A stretch of 64,000 nt of DNA from Lachnobacterium bovis DSM 14045 (lineage in GTDB: Bacteria > Bacillota > Clostridia > Lachnospirales > Lachnospiraceae), in assembly GCF_900107245.1 (NCBI RefSeq), contig NZ_FNPG01000006.1:68291-132290 (forward strand), in the 5' to 3' direction. Position 1 is the first letter of the stretch; each line of letters opens with the position of its first letter. Shown here one piece after another: positions 17,076 to 25,217 of this stretch. The position numbers and the translations under genes were made by a program. A model generated the notes under the pieces. The model was not told the DNA's origin. It worked only from the letters and a program-made list of their open reading frames with translations, and did not search any database.

Positions 17076-18659
17076 TTATTTAATAACTACAAAACTCTGT
17101 GGTTCTAGAGTAATGCCTTCGTTGTTTAGGGTGCCATTCCCAATGGAATAAATGATTTTTGATCCTGTTTTAACATTAGCAGTTACTGTTTTAGCTGAAG
17201 GGTTGATTGCTATATATAGTTCTCCGCGTTTATAAATGAAAGGTAATTCGCTTTCTTTAGCGTATATTACTTCAAAGTCTCCATCAGCATTTAAGTCTGT
17301 GTATTCATGTCTTAAATTTATAATGTTTCTAACTGTATTAAGAAGAGAGTTTGGATCTTTTTCTTGGGCTTCAACTGTAGGAGCATCAGAAGATGAATCT
17401 ACAGGAAGGTAAATATCTTCTTCGTGAGCATCTGAAAAACCAAGATTTTTATTTCTATTCCACTGCATAGGAGTACGGCTTCCGGTTCTGCCGTATCCAC
17501 CTTCTTTGGTTGGAATATCTAGATATCTCATACCAATTTCATCACCATAATAAAGGAATGGCACACCTGGCATGGTGAAAATAAAAGCATATGCTAGTTT
17601 TAATTCATCGTAATCAAGAGTTCTTCTTGCACGAGGAGTATCGTGGTTACAAGTAACGATACTTACATAGCCCCCTTTTTCTTTTGATTCTTTATACATA
17701 GGCAAATAATCATTCAAGAATCGCATGATATCACCATTACCATCTTTTTTAAAGAAGCTTCTGTCGCTAGTGACGTCCACTTTTTTGTTGTTGACACCAC
17801 TTGTATTAGCATTTGATTTAGCATTGCTGTAATCACGCATAAGAGTGCTATATCCTGTTCCAGGGTTATTCAAAAGAAAATCCATATGGAAGCCGGCACC
17901 AATCGACTGTGGTGGATTTGCCCATTCTGAAACAAGGGCTGCATCAGGATAATCTTTTTCTAGCATTTTTCGAACATCTTTCCATATTGCGCATGTACCT
18001 GTACGATTCTCATCTTCCCCTTTAACGAGATAGTTTGCCATATCAACTCTAAAGCCATCGCATCCGCGATCTAACCAAAAACGCATTACATCTTTTAATG
18101 CTTCTTTTGTTTTTTGGCAAGCAGGGTCTTTATAAGACATCTGCCAAGGTTCAGTTGGATTAAAGAATCCGTAATTAAGTGCAGGTTGGCATTTGTAAAA
18201 ATTTAACATATAAATTCCATCACGTTCGCTTTCTCCAGCAACGTAAGGATAGTTTTCAATTCTAAAAGTATGATCGGCCCATACATAACGGTCAGAATAT
18301 TCGTTACGTTCTTGTTTTTGACTAGCCTTAAACCAAGCGTGTTCTTCAGAAGTATGACCAGGAATAAGATCTAATAAAACGTGTATACCTCTTTTGTGGG
18401 CTTCTCCAAATAAGCGATATAAATCTGCGTTTGTTCCGTATCTAGGTGCTACTTTTTTATAGTCTCTTACGTCATATCCAGCATCTTTGAAAGGTGAATC
18501 ATAGCATGGATTAATCCAAAGAGCATTGCATCCTAGAGATTTAATGTAATCAAGTTTTTCGACTATTCCATCGAGATCTCCGATACCATCCCCGTTAGTA
18601 TCATTAAAAGACTGTGGATATATTTCATAAAAAACCGCATCTTGTAACCATTTTGGCAT
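17076..18659 (-). CDS. GH13 alpha-glucosidase (oligo-1,6-glucosidase/trehalose-6-phosphate hydrolase group)
   Basis: A 527-residue cytoplasmic (beta/alpha)8 glycosidase of family GH13. Visible regions are the N-terminal VFYEIYPQSFNDTNGDGIGD, conserved region I with DLIPGHTSEEH, the nucleophile Asp in GFRVDMAN (about 205), the acid/base Glu in LVSEWANP (about 243) and the transition-state Asp in TCNHDTPR (about 340). It lacks a signal peptide, so it acts on small alpha-glucosides taken up from outside. AGGAGGAATTTAATT precedes ATG 18659. It is transcribed alone; no PTS or ABC sugar transporter adjoins it. Exact substrate (isomaltose, sucrose or other) cannot be read from sequence. Confidence 0.9.
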   Translation of the reverse strand: MPKWLQDAVFYEIYPQSFNDTNGDGIGDLDGIVEKLDYIKSLGCNALWINPCYDSPFKDAGYDVRDYKKVAPRYGTNADLYRLFGEAHKRGIHVLLDLIPGHTSEEHAWFKASQKQERNEYSDRYVWADHTFRIENYPYVAGESERDGIYMLNFYKCQPALNYGFFNPTEPWQMSYKDPACQKTKEALKDVMRFWLDRGCDGFRVDMANYLVKGEDENRTGTCAIWKDVRKMLEKDYPDAALVSEWANPPQSIGAGFHMDFLLNNPGTGYSTLMRDYSNAKSNANTSGVNNKKVDVTSDRSFFKKDGNGDIMRFLNDYLPMYKESKEKGGYVSIVTCNHDTPRARRTLDYDELKLAYAFIFTMPGVPFLYYGDEIGMRYLDIPTKEGGYGRTGSRTPMQWNRNKNLGFSDAHEEDIYLPVDSSSDAPTVEAQEKDPNSLLNTVRNIINLRHEYTDLNADGDFEVIYAKESELPFIYKRGELYIAINPSAKTVTANVKTGSKIIYSIGNGTLNNEGITLEPQSFVVIK

Positions 18660-18892
18660 AATTAAATTCCTCCATTAAATATAAGTGTTTTAAAAGTGTA
18701 ATAATTTTTGTAAAGAAGAACAATAAAACATTATTTTTCGAAAAAAAACGAAAAGGTTCTTCTATACAAAGTATAACACATTTGTGAAAAAAATAAATAG
18801 TGAAATATAAAAAAGAATAGAAATGATAATGAAATAAAAAAGGAAATATAAAAAAGAATAAAATTAGAATAATGTTTTTGGGTATAAAAAAA

Positions 18893-18910
18893 GCACATCC
18901 TCTGATGTGC
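18893..18910 (-). terminator. Terminator after tRNA-Glu
   Basis: GCACATC (18893-18899) pairs with GATGTGC (18904-18910) around a 4-base loop. On minus it is followed by TTTTTTT, directly downstream of the tRNA gene. Confidence 0.88.
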
Positions 18911-18915
18911 TATAG

Positions 18916-18987
18916 CAGTTCGTACGGGAATCGAACCCGTGATTCCGCCTTGAGAGGGCGGCGTCTTAACCGCTTGACCAACGAACC
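18916..18987 (-). tRNA. tRNA-Glu, anticodon CTC
   Basis: Read on the minus strand, GGTTCGT and ACGAACT form the acceptor stem (with a G-U first pair). A D-arm GGTCAAGCGGTTAAGAC follows. The anticodon stem CCGCC/GGCGG encloses CTCTCAA, giving anticodon CTC. The T-arm carries GGTTCGATTCC. CCA is not encoded. This is the minor GAG-reading glutamate tRNA of a low-GC genome, as a single-gene unit with its own terminator. Confidence 0.93.
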
Positions 18988-19050
18988 GTTTATTATAATA
19001 TCACAGTAAATAAAAAAAATCAATAGATTTTTTTGAAAAACATGAAAAAA

Positions 19051-19542
19051 TTATTGATAACTTTTTGAAAGTTCTACGTAAAAATTAGCATTTCTTTGGT
19101 TAGATTCAATTTCTTCTGGTGTAAGCTCTCTTTTTATTCTGCAAGGATTTCCAAAAGCCATTGTGTTGTCTGGAATTATTGTGTTTTGAGTTATAAGAGA
19201 ACCGGCTCCGATTATGCAGTTGTTACCGATTTTGGCTCCGTTTAGGATGATTGCTCCCATACCAATTAAACTGTTGTCGCCAATAGAACAGCCGTGTATA
19301 ATTGCTCCGTGACCAATTGTAACATTATGACCAATTGTAACAGGAAAACCTTTGTCACAGTGAATCACGGCATTATCCTGTATGTTTGTGCAGGACCTAA
19401 TGTAGATAGAGTCTTCATCACCACGAAGTGTTGCATTAAACCAAACGCTACAATCTTTTTCTAGTGTTACATCTTGTCTTACAATACATCCATCGGCAAG
19501 AAAGCACGAATTATCAATATTTGGGGTGTTTTTTTGCATCAT
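19051..19542 (-). CDS. Gamma-carbonic-anhydrase-like hexapeptide-repeat protein
   Basis: A 163-residue left-handed beta-helix protein. Hexapeptide repeats run from about residue 10 to 130 ([LIV]-G-X4 pattern, e.g. IGHNVTIGHGAIIHGC then SIGDNSLIGMGAIIL). The putative zinc histidines of the gamma-class are present: His in AVIHCD and the two in IGHGAIIHG. Members of this YrdA/PaaY group are often annotated as transferases, although many bind metal like carbonic anhydrase; activity here is unproven. AAGGAGAACTACT precedes ATG 19542. It is monocistronic and lies downstream of no obvious partner. Confidence 0.88.
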   Translation of the reverse strand: MMQKNTPNIDNSCFLADGCIVRQDVTLEKDCSVWFNATLRGDEDSIYIRSCTNIQDNAVIHCDKGFPVTIGHNVTIGHGAIIHGCSIGDNSLIGMGAIILNGAKIGNNCIIGAGSLITQNTIIPDNTMAFGNPCRIKRELTPEEIESNQRNANFYVELSKSYQ

Positions 19543-19762
19543 AGTAGTTCTCCTTTGTGAATAGAATTTATATAGTTTTGTTTTTTGATATTTAATTAAA
19601 GATTTATTTTTAAACCTTTAAACACTGTTTAATTATAACGCAAAAAAGAAATTATTCATAATTTTATTTAATCCGTTGACAATAACATCTGAAAAAGTAT
19701 AATTATGGTAAATGAAACTTGTAATAGGTTTACAAAAAAATTTAGAAAATGAGGTATAAAAA

Positions 19763-19990
19763 ATGATTAATCCAGCATCACTAATGAAAGTAATGGGAAT
19801 GCGCAATAAATTTATAAATAATCATCCAAAAGTGGCTGAGTTTTTTAGAAGAGTTGTAGTTAACGGAATGCCAGAAGGAACAATTATTGAGGTTACAGTA
19901 ACAAAACCTGGGGAAGATCCTATAACTACAAACATGAAGGTTCTTGCTTCAGATTTAGAAATTATGAATGAATTGAAAAATTTAAAATAG
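19763..19990 (+). CDS. Small conserved-looking protein of unknown function
   Basis: A 75-residue protein I cannot name. It has a basic N-terminal half (MRNKFINNHPKVAEFFRR) and a beta-rich C-terminal half (GTIIEVTVTKPGEDPITTNMKV) and no membrane segment. AATGAGGT precedes ATG 19763, and a clear terminator follows. TTGACA at 19677 with a TATAAT-like element (TATAATT near 19697) suggests its own promoter. Balanced codon use and a good gene setting make it a real gene. Confidence 0.72.
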   Translation: MINPASLMKVMGMRNKFINNHPKVAEFFRRVVVNGMPEGTIIEVTVTKPGEDPITTNMKVLASDLEIMNELKNLK

Positions 19991-20013
19991 TTAAGTAATA
20001 AAAAGTATAATAA

Positions 20014-20063
20014 AAAGACGATAGTGATAAATAATGTTTTATTTGCCGTTATCGTCTTTTTTA
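20014..20063 (+). terminator. Terminator after the 75-residue protein gene
   Basis: AAAGACGATA (20014-20023) pairs with TATCGTCTTT (20050-20059), followed by T residues. The stem is 10 bp with a 26-base loop. Confidence 0.85.
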
Positions 20064-20124
20064 TTTAAATTTCACCTTTGTACCCAAGGTATATCTTAAT
20101 ATGGGATTTTATCGAAAATAGAAA

Positions 20125-20292
20125 TTATTTGTTTTGGCAATATGATGAATTTGCTTTTTGTGCATAAGAATCATTATGTGTATTTGTCAAATTAGGTGCA
20201 TGAGTAGCAATTACTAATAATAAAGTGATTGAAACCAATGCTTTTACTGAGTTAATAATTAGTTTTTTCTTTTTTGGGGTAATGTTTTTCAT
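20125..20292 (-). CDS. Small secreted or membrane peptide of 55 residues
   Basis: A short frame with a strong ribosome site (GAGGAGAAGAAA) before ATG 20292. It encodes an N-terminal KKKK block, a hydrophobic core (LVSITLLLVIAT, about residues 19-30) and a polar tail with a single Cys (SSYCQNK). This is the shape of a Sec signal peptide followed by a 20- to 25-residue secreted part, cleaved perhaps near ATHA. No known peptide family is recognised. It stands alone between a terminator and the candidate large RNA. It could be a signalling peptide, a toxin or a small membrane protein. Confidence 0.55.
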   Translation of the reverse strand: MKNITPKKKKLIINSVKALVSITLLLVIATHAPNLTNTHNDSYAQKANSSYCQNK

Positions 20293-20854
20293 TTTCTTCT
20301 CCTCTTTTGTGTTTGATTAATAAAGTGTATAGTTTAGTAATAAGTTGTCTACAAAATAGCTTGATTTAATTTTTTAAAAAATATAAATTACATAATATAT
20401 AGTTTAAAGTCGTATCTATAAATAGTAAAAAATTAAATAAAATTAGGGATTTAAAAAGCTATTTTCTTTACAGCCAAATTAGATTATAATCATTTTCGAT
20501 TCTGTTGTAAAGAGCATTTTTGTGAAAAGTGTACAAAAAACTTAATGTTCTCTAAAAAATACAAAAGAAAACTGTTTTTGAACAAAAACGAATTGTTTCC
20601 TAAAAAGTTTCGTAGAAAAAAATGGTATTAAAAATAAAAAAAAGAGCAAAAATTATAGAAAATGTTGTATTTCCAACAATAAAAAGTAATAGTGAAATTC
20701 ATATAAATAAAAAAAATTGCCACTGAGCCCGAAGTGTCATGGACAAAAATGGAAACGGGATTGTCGAAATGTTAAAAAATGTTAAAAGTTAGTCTATACA
20801 AATAGTAGAAAATATCAAAAATGATAATAAAAGATGGATTTTATTTGGGTAATT
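20293..20854. other. Gene-free AT-rich stretch
   Basis: No credible coding sequence is seen. Two structures stand out. TCTTTACA/TGTAAAGA (20465-20472, 20516-20523) is followed by ATTTTT. A minus-strand terminator-like hairpin GCCACT/AGTGTC (20719-20724, 20733-20738) has eight Ts after it on minus, although no minus-strand gene lies directly upstream of it except through the terminator at 21238-21281. Confidence 0.4.
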
Positions 20855-20863
20855 TGCTATAAT
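20855..20863 (+). promoter_or_regulatory. Extended -10 promoter of the candidate large RNA
   Basis: TGCTATAAT is a perfect extended -10 element. A weak -35 (TGGATT, 20835-20840) is spaced 17 bases upstream. Transcription would begin near 20870, at the first stem of the RNA. Confidence 0.6.
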
Positions 20864-20869
20864 ATAACC

Positions 20870-21281
20870 ATACCTGATAAATAATGAAACAAGGAGGGAG
20901 TAGTTGTTAATAGGTAGGTATACAAAAATTGAATTATCAGGGCGTATAAAATAGTTATAAAAGTTGATCACGGTGAGGCTTTGGACTATTAATAAGGAGT
21001 ATTGAGTATAGTTAATGAATGAATATTTGATACCTTAAGTGCTGGGGAGCGCGATAAGGAAGAGAATATGGGAATTGGAATGTATATATAGGAATAAAGG
21101 AATGGAAAAACAGTATATGGTATATACAAAAAGGTAATTAAAGTTTGAGATATATGTTTGGGGAAGCGTATATCGAAGACAGGTTTTACAAAAAGAGAAG
21201 AGCTATTTTGGTTGGGGGACTAAGAGAGCGTAAAAGAAGAAGTGTCGATGATTATGCGAGAGTCATTGGCACTTCTTTTTT
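20870..21281 (+). ncRNA. Candidate structured non-coding RNA, about 410 nt, rich in GGA/GGGG loops
   Basis: No gene follows on this strand, yet there is a strong promoter, many paired segments and a terminator. Stems seen: CCTGATAA/TTATCAGG (20873-20880, 20934-20941); CCTTA/TAAGG (21033-21037, 21055-21059) enclosing GTGCT-GGGG-AGCGC; TGTATATA/TATATACA (21081-21088, 21121-21128); GATATATG/CGTATATC (21149-21156, 21167-21174) with loop TTTGGGGAAG; and TTGGT-TGGGGG-ACTAA inside GCT/AGC (about 21200-21230). The end is AGAAGTG/CACTTCT with six Ts (21238-21281). About thirteen GGA motifs occur, several in loops. The strand is purine-rich and C-poor. I do not recognise the class; comparison with raiA, OLE, ROOL and CsrB-type RNAs is needed to name it. 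Confidence 0.65.
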
Positions 21282-21297
21282 GTGTATTTATATGTAT

Positions 21298-21669
21298 TTA
21301 GTTTTTAATAGATTTCTCTAATTTAACGAATTGATTTTTTCTTAGTATTTCGATGAATGTGGCTAGTCGTTCATATAGAGGTTCAACGGATTCGCCATAT
21401 TCTTTTTTTATTTCTTTTCCGATTTCGTATATGGTCTTTTTACCATCTACTTTTAGCCATACAAAGCTTCCAAATTTATCAAGGTCAACATTTGTTACTT
21501 TTGGTTTTTTGAAAAATCTTTGAGCAAATTTATCGGACAAATTTTTTCTTTCAATATAGATTGTAACTAGTTCATTTGAGTCTTTTTCTTTTTTATCCCA
21601 TTTGTATTTTGGATTGTGAGATGGGATGTAATCAACATAGTTGAAAGATGATTTGTGCTTTTTGAACAT
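21298..21669 (-). CDS. PqqD-like small protein
   Basis: A 123-residue protein whose C-terminal 75 residues match the PqqD pattern (VDLDKFGSFVWLKVDGKKT, then IGKEIKKEYG and a helical end FIEILRKNQFV). PqqD domains are winged-helix peptide-binding modules (RiPP recognition elements) that present precursor peptides to modifying enzymes; stand-alone copies also occur with no known peptide. The N-terminal 45 residues are Lys/Tyr-rich and unique. The gene lies just downstream of an OPT transporter, with a hairpin between them. No radical SAM enzyme or precursor peptide is visible nearby. Confidence 0.78.
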   Translation of the reverse strand: MFKKHKSSFNYVDYIPSHNPKYKWDKKEKDSNELVTIYIERKNLSDKFAQRFFKKPKVTNVDLDKFGSFVWLKVDGKKTIYEIGKEIKKEYGESVEPLYERLATFIEILRKNQFVKLEKSIKN

Positions 21670-21697
21670 TTTATGTCCCCTTTCGTGGATAAAACAA

Positions 21698-21735
21698 ATC
21701 CCTATCTAATTTATGAGCACAAACTAGATAGGGAT
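21698..21735 (-). terminator. Terminator or attenuator between OPT transporter and PqqD-like gene
   Basis: ATCCCTATCTA (21698-21708) pairs perfectly with TAGATAGGGAT (21725-21735). On minus the hairpin is followed by TTGTTTTATCC. It lies between two minus-strand genes and would reduce read-through into the PqqD-like gene. Confidence 0.75.
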
Positions 21736-21763
21736 GATTTATTTAGTTATTGATAAACAAACA

Positions 21764-23731
21764 TTAGTTGTTTTTATGTTTTCTATAGCAGAAGCGAAGT
21801 AATGATAATGTTAATAGTAAGAATGTTACTAAACCAAGAATATCGCTTGCTAAAATGTTAGAAAGACCTTTTAATGCTGCATTGCTTGAACCAGCTAATC
21901 GTGGTTGAACAGCAATAAATTCAGCAAGGTTAGTATAGTTCTTAACTGGAATAATCTGGAATATTGCAAGGATGATACCGATTAAACCTTCACCTGCAAT
22001 TAAACCAGAAGAGTAAAGAATACCATTTGTAACTATTGTTTCTTTATCTTCTGAATTTTTCTTTTCTGCACGTTTTTCTACAAAGTATCTAACAAGTCCA
22101 CCAAGAAGGATTGGTGTTGATGTAGTAATTGGTAAATATAAACCAATAGCAATTGGTAAAACAGGAAGTTGTAATACTTCAAATACGATTGCAATGGCAA
22201 CACCAGCGAAAACTAATGTCCAAGGAAGGTTGTTACTCATAACACCTTCTACCACTACTTTCATTAAGCCAGCCTGTGGAGCAGGAAGTTCTTTGGAACC
22301 AAATCCCCAAGCTTTATCTAAAAGATATAATACACCAGTGATTGTTAAACCAGATGCAATTACACCAATAAATTCACCAATTTGCTGAGTTTTTGGAGTT
22401 GCACCTACAAGATAACCAGTTTTTAAATCTTGTGATGTATCGCCTGCGATAGCAGCAATGATACATACAACAGTACCAATCATGATAGCAGCAACCATTC
22501 CAGTAACACCGGCATTTCCAGTTTCTTTTAAAGCGAATGAAGAAATAAGTAAAGTTGCAATTGCCATACCAGATACTGGGTTGTTTGAGCTTCCTACTAA
22601 TCCAACCATTCTTGAAGAAACAGTTGCAAAGAAGAAACCAAAAATTAGAATTAATAATAATGTTGGAATGTTAAATGGTAATCCAGGAGTTAATAATAAA
22701 ACTGCACAGATTACAACTATTGAAATTCCAATAAATCTAACAGATAAGTCTTTGCTTGTTCTGAGTGATTTATCTGTAGATGATTTATCTTTTAATGATG
22801 CGATATTATCAACGAATGTACGGATAATAAGTGGAGTAGATTTAGCAAGTGAAATAATACCACCGGCAGCTACTGCACCAGCACCAATGTATTTAATGTA
22901 GCTTTTCCAAAGAGTAAATGAATCACATTTGCTGATTGGAATAGAACCAGGAGCGATGACTGCGTTACCACCAAATAAAGAAATAAGTGGCATAATAACG
23001 AACCATGCCAAAACACCACCGGCAAACATAAATGATGCAATTCTAAGACCACAAATGTAACCTACACCTAATAAAGCTGGTAGAAGGTCGCCGCCGATTG
23101 CTGCACCTTTATATTTTTTGAGTTCAAAATTAATTGATCCTGGCCAAAGGTGAAGACCTTCAGAGAAGAATTTATATACTGAAGCAAGTCCTAAACCTGA
23201 GAAAACAATTGATGCGGCAGAGCCACCTGTTTCACCAGCGATAAGAACTTCGGCACATGCTGTTCCTTCTGGATAAGGGATAGTTTCATGTTCTTTTACG
23301 ATAAGTGCTGTACGTAATGGAATCATGAATAAAATACCTAATAAACCACCTGCAATTGATACTACTGCGATAGCAAGGAAAGAAATGTGAGCTCCCTTTC
23401 CTTCTTTAATCCACATAAATATTGCAGGTAAAGTAAAGATTGCACCAGCAGCAAGGGATTCACCGGCTGATCCGATTGTTTGTACTAAGTTATTTTCGAG
23501 AATTGAGTCACGTCTTAAAATAACGCGAATAATTCCCATTGAGATTACTGCAGCAGGGATAGATGCGGATACTGTCATACCTACTTTTAATCCAAGGTAA
23601 GCATTAGCAGCACCGAATACAACTGCAAGGATTATGCCAAGAAGAATTGAAGTAAACGTCATTTCAGGGATAACTTGATCAGATGAAATGAATGGTTTGA
23701 ATTCATTGGCATTTGAATTTGCTTTTTTCAT
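21764..23731 (-). CDS. OPT family oligopeptide transporter
   Basis: A 655-residue integral membrane protein with about 14-16 membrane segments. It has the OPT family pattern near the start (EMTFTSILLGIILAVVFGAANAYLGLKVGM-like, quoted in part as AANAYLGLKVG) and PYPEGTACAEVLIAGE near residue 165, a signature of the bacterial OPT/YSL branch. Members import di- to oligopeptides or metal-chelate complexes by proton symport. The start was moved 19 codons in, because AAGGAG lies six bases before ATG 23731 and the longer frame has no ribosome site. The PqqD-like gene follows; there are no other partners. Confidence 0.92.
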   Translation of the reverse strand: MKKANSNANEFKPFISSDQVIPEMTFTSILLGIILAVVFGAANAYLGLKVGMTVSASIPAAVISMGIIRVILRRDSILENNLVQTIGSAGESLAAGAIFTLPAIFMWIKEGKGAHISFLAIAVVSIAGGLLGILFMIPLRTALIVKEHETIPYPEGTACAEVLIAGETGGSAASIVFSGLGLASVYKFFSEGLHLWPGSINFELKKYKGAAIGGDLLPALLGVGYICGLRIASFMFAGGVLAWFVIMPLISLFGGNAVIAPGSIPISKCDSFTLWKSYIKYIGAGAVAAGGIISLAKSTPLIIRTFVDNIASLKDKSSTDKSLRTSKDLSVRFIGISIVVICAVLLLTPGLPFNIPTLLLILIFGFFFATVSSRMVGLVGSSNNPVSGMAIATLLISSFALKETGNAGVTGMVAAIMIGTVVCIIAAIAGDTSQDLKTGYLVGATPKTQQIGEFIGVIASGLTITGVLYLLDKAWGFGSKELPAPQAGLMKVVVEGVMSNNLPWTLVFAGVAIAIVFEVLQLPVLPIAIGLYLPITTSTPILLGGLVRYFVEKRAEKKNSEDKETIVTNGILYSSGLIAGEGLIGIILAIFQIIPVKNYTNLAEFIAVQPRLAGSSNAALKGLSNILASDILGLVTFLLLTLSLLRFCYRKHKNN

Positions 23732-23991
23732 TTTTTTCTCCTTTATAGTTATGATTGGTTTTATAGTTATGTGCATCGGATTAAACAAATGTATTAATTA
23801 GTCGATACTTTATATATTATTCGTCTAGCAAAGACATTTGTTTTTTGCACAGATAACAATTATAGCATAGAATGAATAAAAATAAAAGATTATTCATAGT
23901 GTATACATTGTTTATACAATTGAAAAATGACCAAAATTGTATTGTAAAACTTATTCGTTTAGTGTACTATAACACATGAAGTAATTAACAA

Positions 23992-24184
23992 ACGCAATAG
24001 GTGCCTAGTTTTTATTAGGTGAAAAGGGAAATAGGTGTAAGTCCTATACGAACTCGTCACTGTAAATAGATATTTTTTACGAAGCCACTGAGCAATTGGG
24101 AAGGTGTAAAAAGCAAATCTATAAGTCAGGAGACCTGCCTATTGTTATACAAAAGCGAAATGCTTAAACCACGAGTAATTGGTT
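23992..24184 (+). promoter_or_regulatory. Cobalamin (AdoCbl) riboswitch
   Basis: The B12 box GTCAGGAGACCTGCC lies at 24125-24139. P1 forms between GCAATAGG (23994-24001) and CCTATTGT (24138-24145). L5 contains ACTCG (24052-24056). The downstream regulatory hairpin AACCA/TGGTT (24167-24171, 24180-24184) shows CGAGT in its loop (24172-24176), exactly complementary: the L5-L13 kissing interaction. A further AT-only inverted repeat ATAAAATTAT/ATAATTTTAT (24190-24199, 24211-24220) follows before the ribosome site. It controls the cbiK to ABC importer genes, presumably shutting them off when cobalamin is plentiful. Confidence 0.93.
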
Positions 24185-24276
24185 GTATAATAAAATTATA
24201 AGTTTGTTAAATAATTTTATAACTTGATCAATACGTGGCATTAGGTAATTTCAAGGAAAGAAAAGGAGATTATAAA

Positions 24277-25179
24277 ATGTCAAAAAAAATTCTAAAAAAA
24301 CTAGTAGTTGCATGTTGTGTGTCAGTTATGACTGCTTCTATATTAGGGGGATGCGGTAAAACTGTTTCCGAGGATAAGAAAGCAACTTCTAGCGAGTCAA
24401 AAAAAGAGCAAAAATCTGCAATCTTAGTTGTAAGTTTTGGTACAAGCTATAATGATAGTAGAAATATCACTATTGGTGGTATCGAATCTGCAATTAGAGA
24501 AGCTCATCCAGGTTGTGACGTTCGAAGAGCATTTACATCTCAAATAATTATCGACAAGTTAAAAAAGAGAGATGGAATTGAAATTGATAATGTTAAACAG
24601 GCACTTCAAAGAGCTCAAAAAGATGGTGTAACAGATTTAACAATTGTTCCTACTCATTTAATGTCAGGATTTGAATACTCAGATGTAAAAAAAGATGTTA
24701 AAAAATATGGAAAAGGTATTAAAAGCGTAGTTGTAGGTGAGCCACTTTTATCAAAGGATGAGGATTATACAAAACTTGCTAATATTTTGAGTGAAAAATA
24801 TAAAAAATATGATGATGGCGAAACCGCTATTTGTTTTATGGGACATGGTACAGAAGCAAAATCAAATGAAACTTATGCAAAATTCCAAAATGTCTTTACA
24901 AGTTTAGGTAAGGAAAACTTCTTCGTTGGAACTGTTGAAGCTAAACCATCTGTTGATGATTTGATTGCAAAAATCAAGGCAAATCCAAAGTACAAAAAAG
25001 TTGTTATTATGCCACTTATGGTTGTAGCTGGAGATCATGCTAATAATGATATGGCAGGAGATGAGCCAGATTCATGGAAATCAAAATTTACAGCTCAAGG
25101 CTATGAAGTTACATGTGTTTTAGAAGGCTTAGGACAGGATTACAACGTACAACAGATGTATGTAAATAAAATTAAATAG
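24277..25179 (+). CDS. cbiK: Extracytoplasmic CbiK-like sirohydrochlorin cobaltochelatase (lipoprotein)
   Basis: A 300-residue protein with a lipoprotein signal (KKLVVACCVSVMTASILGGC, lipobox LGGC at about residue 27), then a Ser/Lys linker and a CbiK domain from about residue 45. Catalytic-type features are ILVVSFGTSYNDSR, the His in VPTHLMSG, FMGHGTEA and the metal-site AGDHANND. CbiK inserts cobalt into sirohydrochlorin in the cytoplasm. Exported forms are known in Desulfovibrio and are better seen as metal or tetrapyrrole handlers. Here, under a B12 riboswitch and next to an importer, a role in capturing cobalt or corrinoids is likely. ATG 24277 was chosen because AAAAGGAG precedes it. 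Confidence 0.88.
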   Translation: MSKKILKKLVVACCVSVMTASILGGCGKTVSEDKKATSSESKKEQKSAILVVSFGTSYNDSRNITIGGIESAIREAHPGCDVRRAFTSQIIIDKLKKRDGIEIDNVKQALQRAQKDGVTDLTIVPTHLMSGFEYSDVKKDVKKYGKGIKSVVVGEPLLSKDEDYTKLANILSEKYKKYDDGETAICFMGHGTEAKSNETYAKFQNVFTSLGKENFFVGTVEAKPSVDDLIAKIKANPKYKKVVIMPLMVVAGDHANNDMAGDEPDSWKSKFTAQGYEVTCVLEGLGQDYNVQQMYVNKIK

Positions 25180-25217
25180 AATAAGATAAAGTATCAATGT
25201 TTGCAGGAGTAATAACA

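Noticed and set aside
20465-20523. 8-bp inverted repeat TCTTTACA/TGTAAAGA as a second small RNA terminator
   Set aside because: A 43-base loop and no upstream promoter or gene; too weak to call.
20892-20956. AAGGAGGGAGTAG followed by TTG and a 16-codon frame inside the candidate large RNA
   Set aside because: A TTG start and very short frame; the region lies inside the first stem-loop, and GGAGGG is more likely one of the repeated GGA motifs.
20789-20971. 60-codon minus-strand frame over the start of the candidate large RNA
   Set aside because: No ribosome site, random composition, and the opposite strand has a better explanation as RNA.
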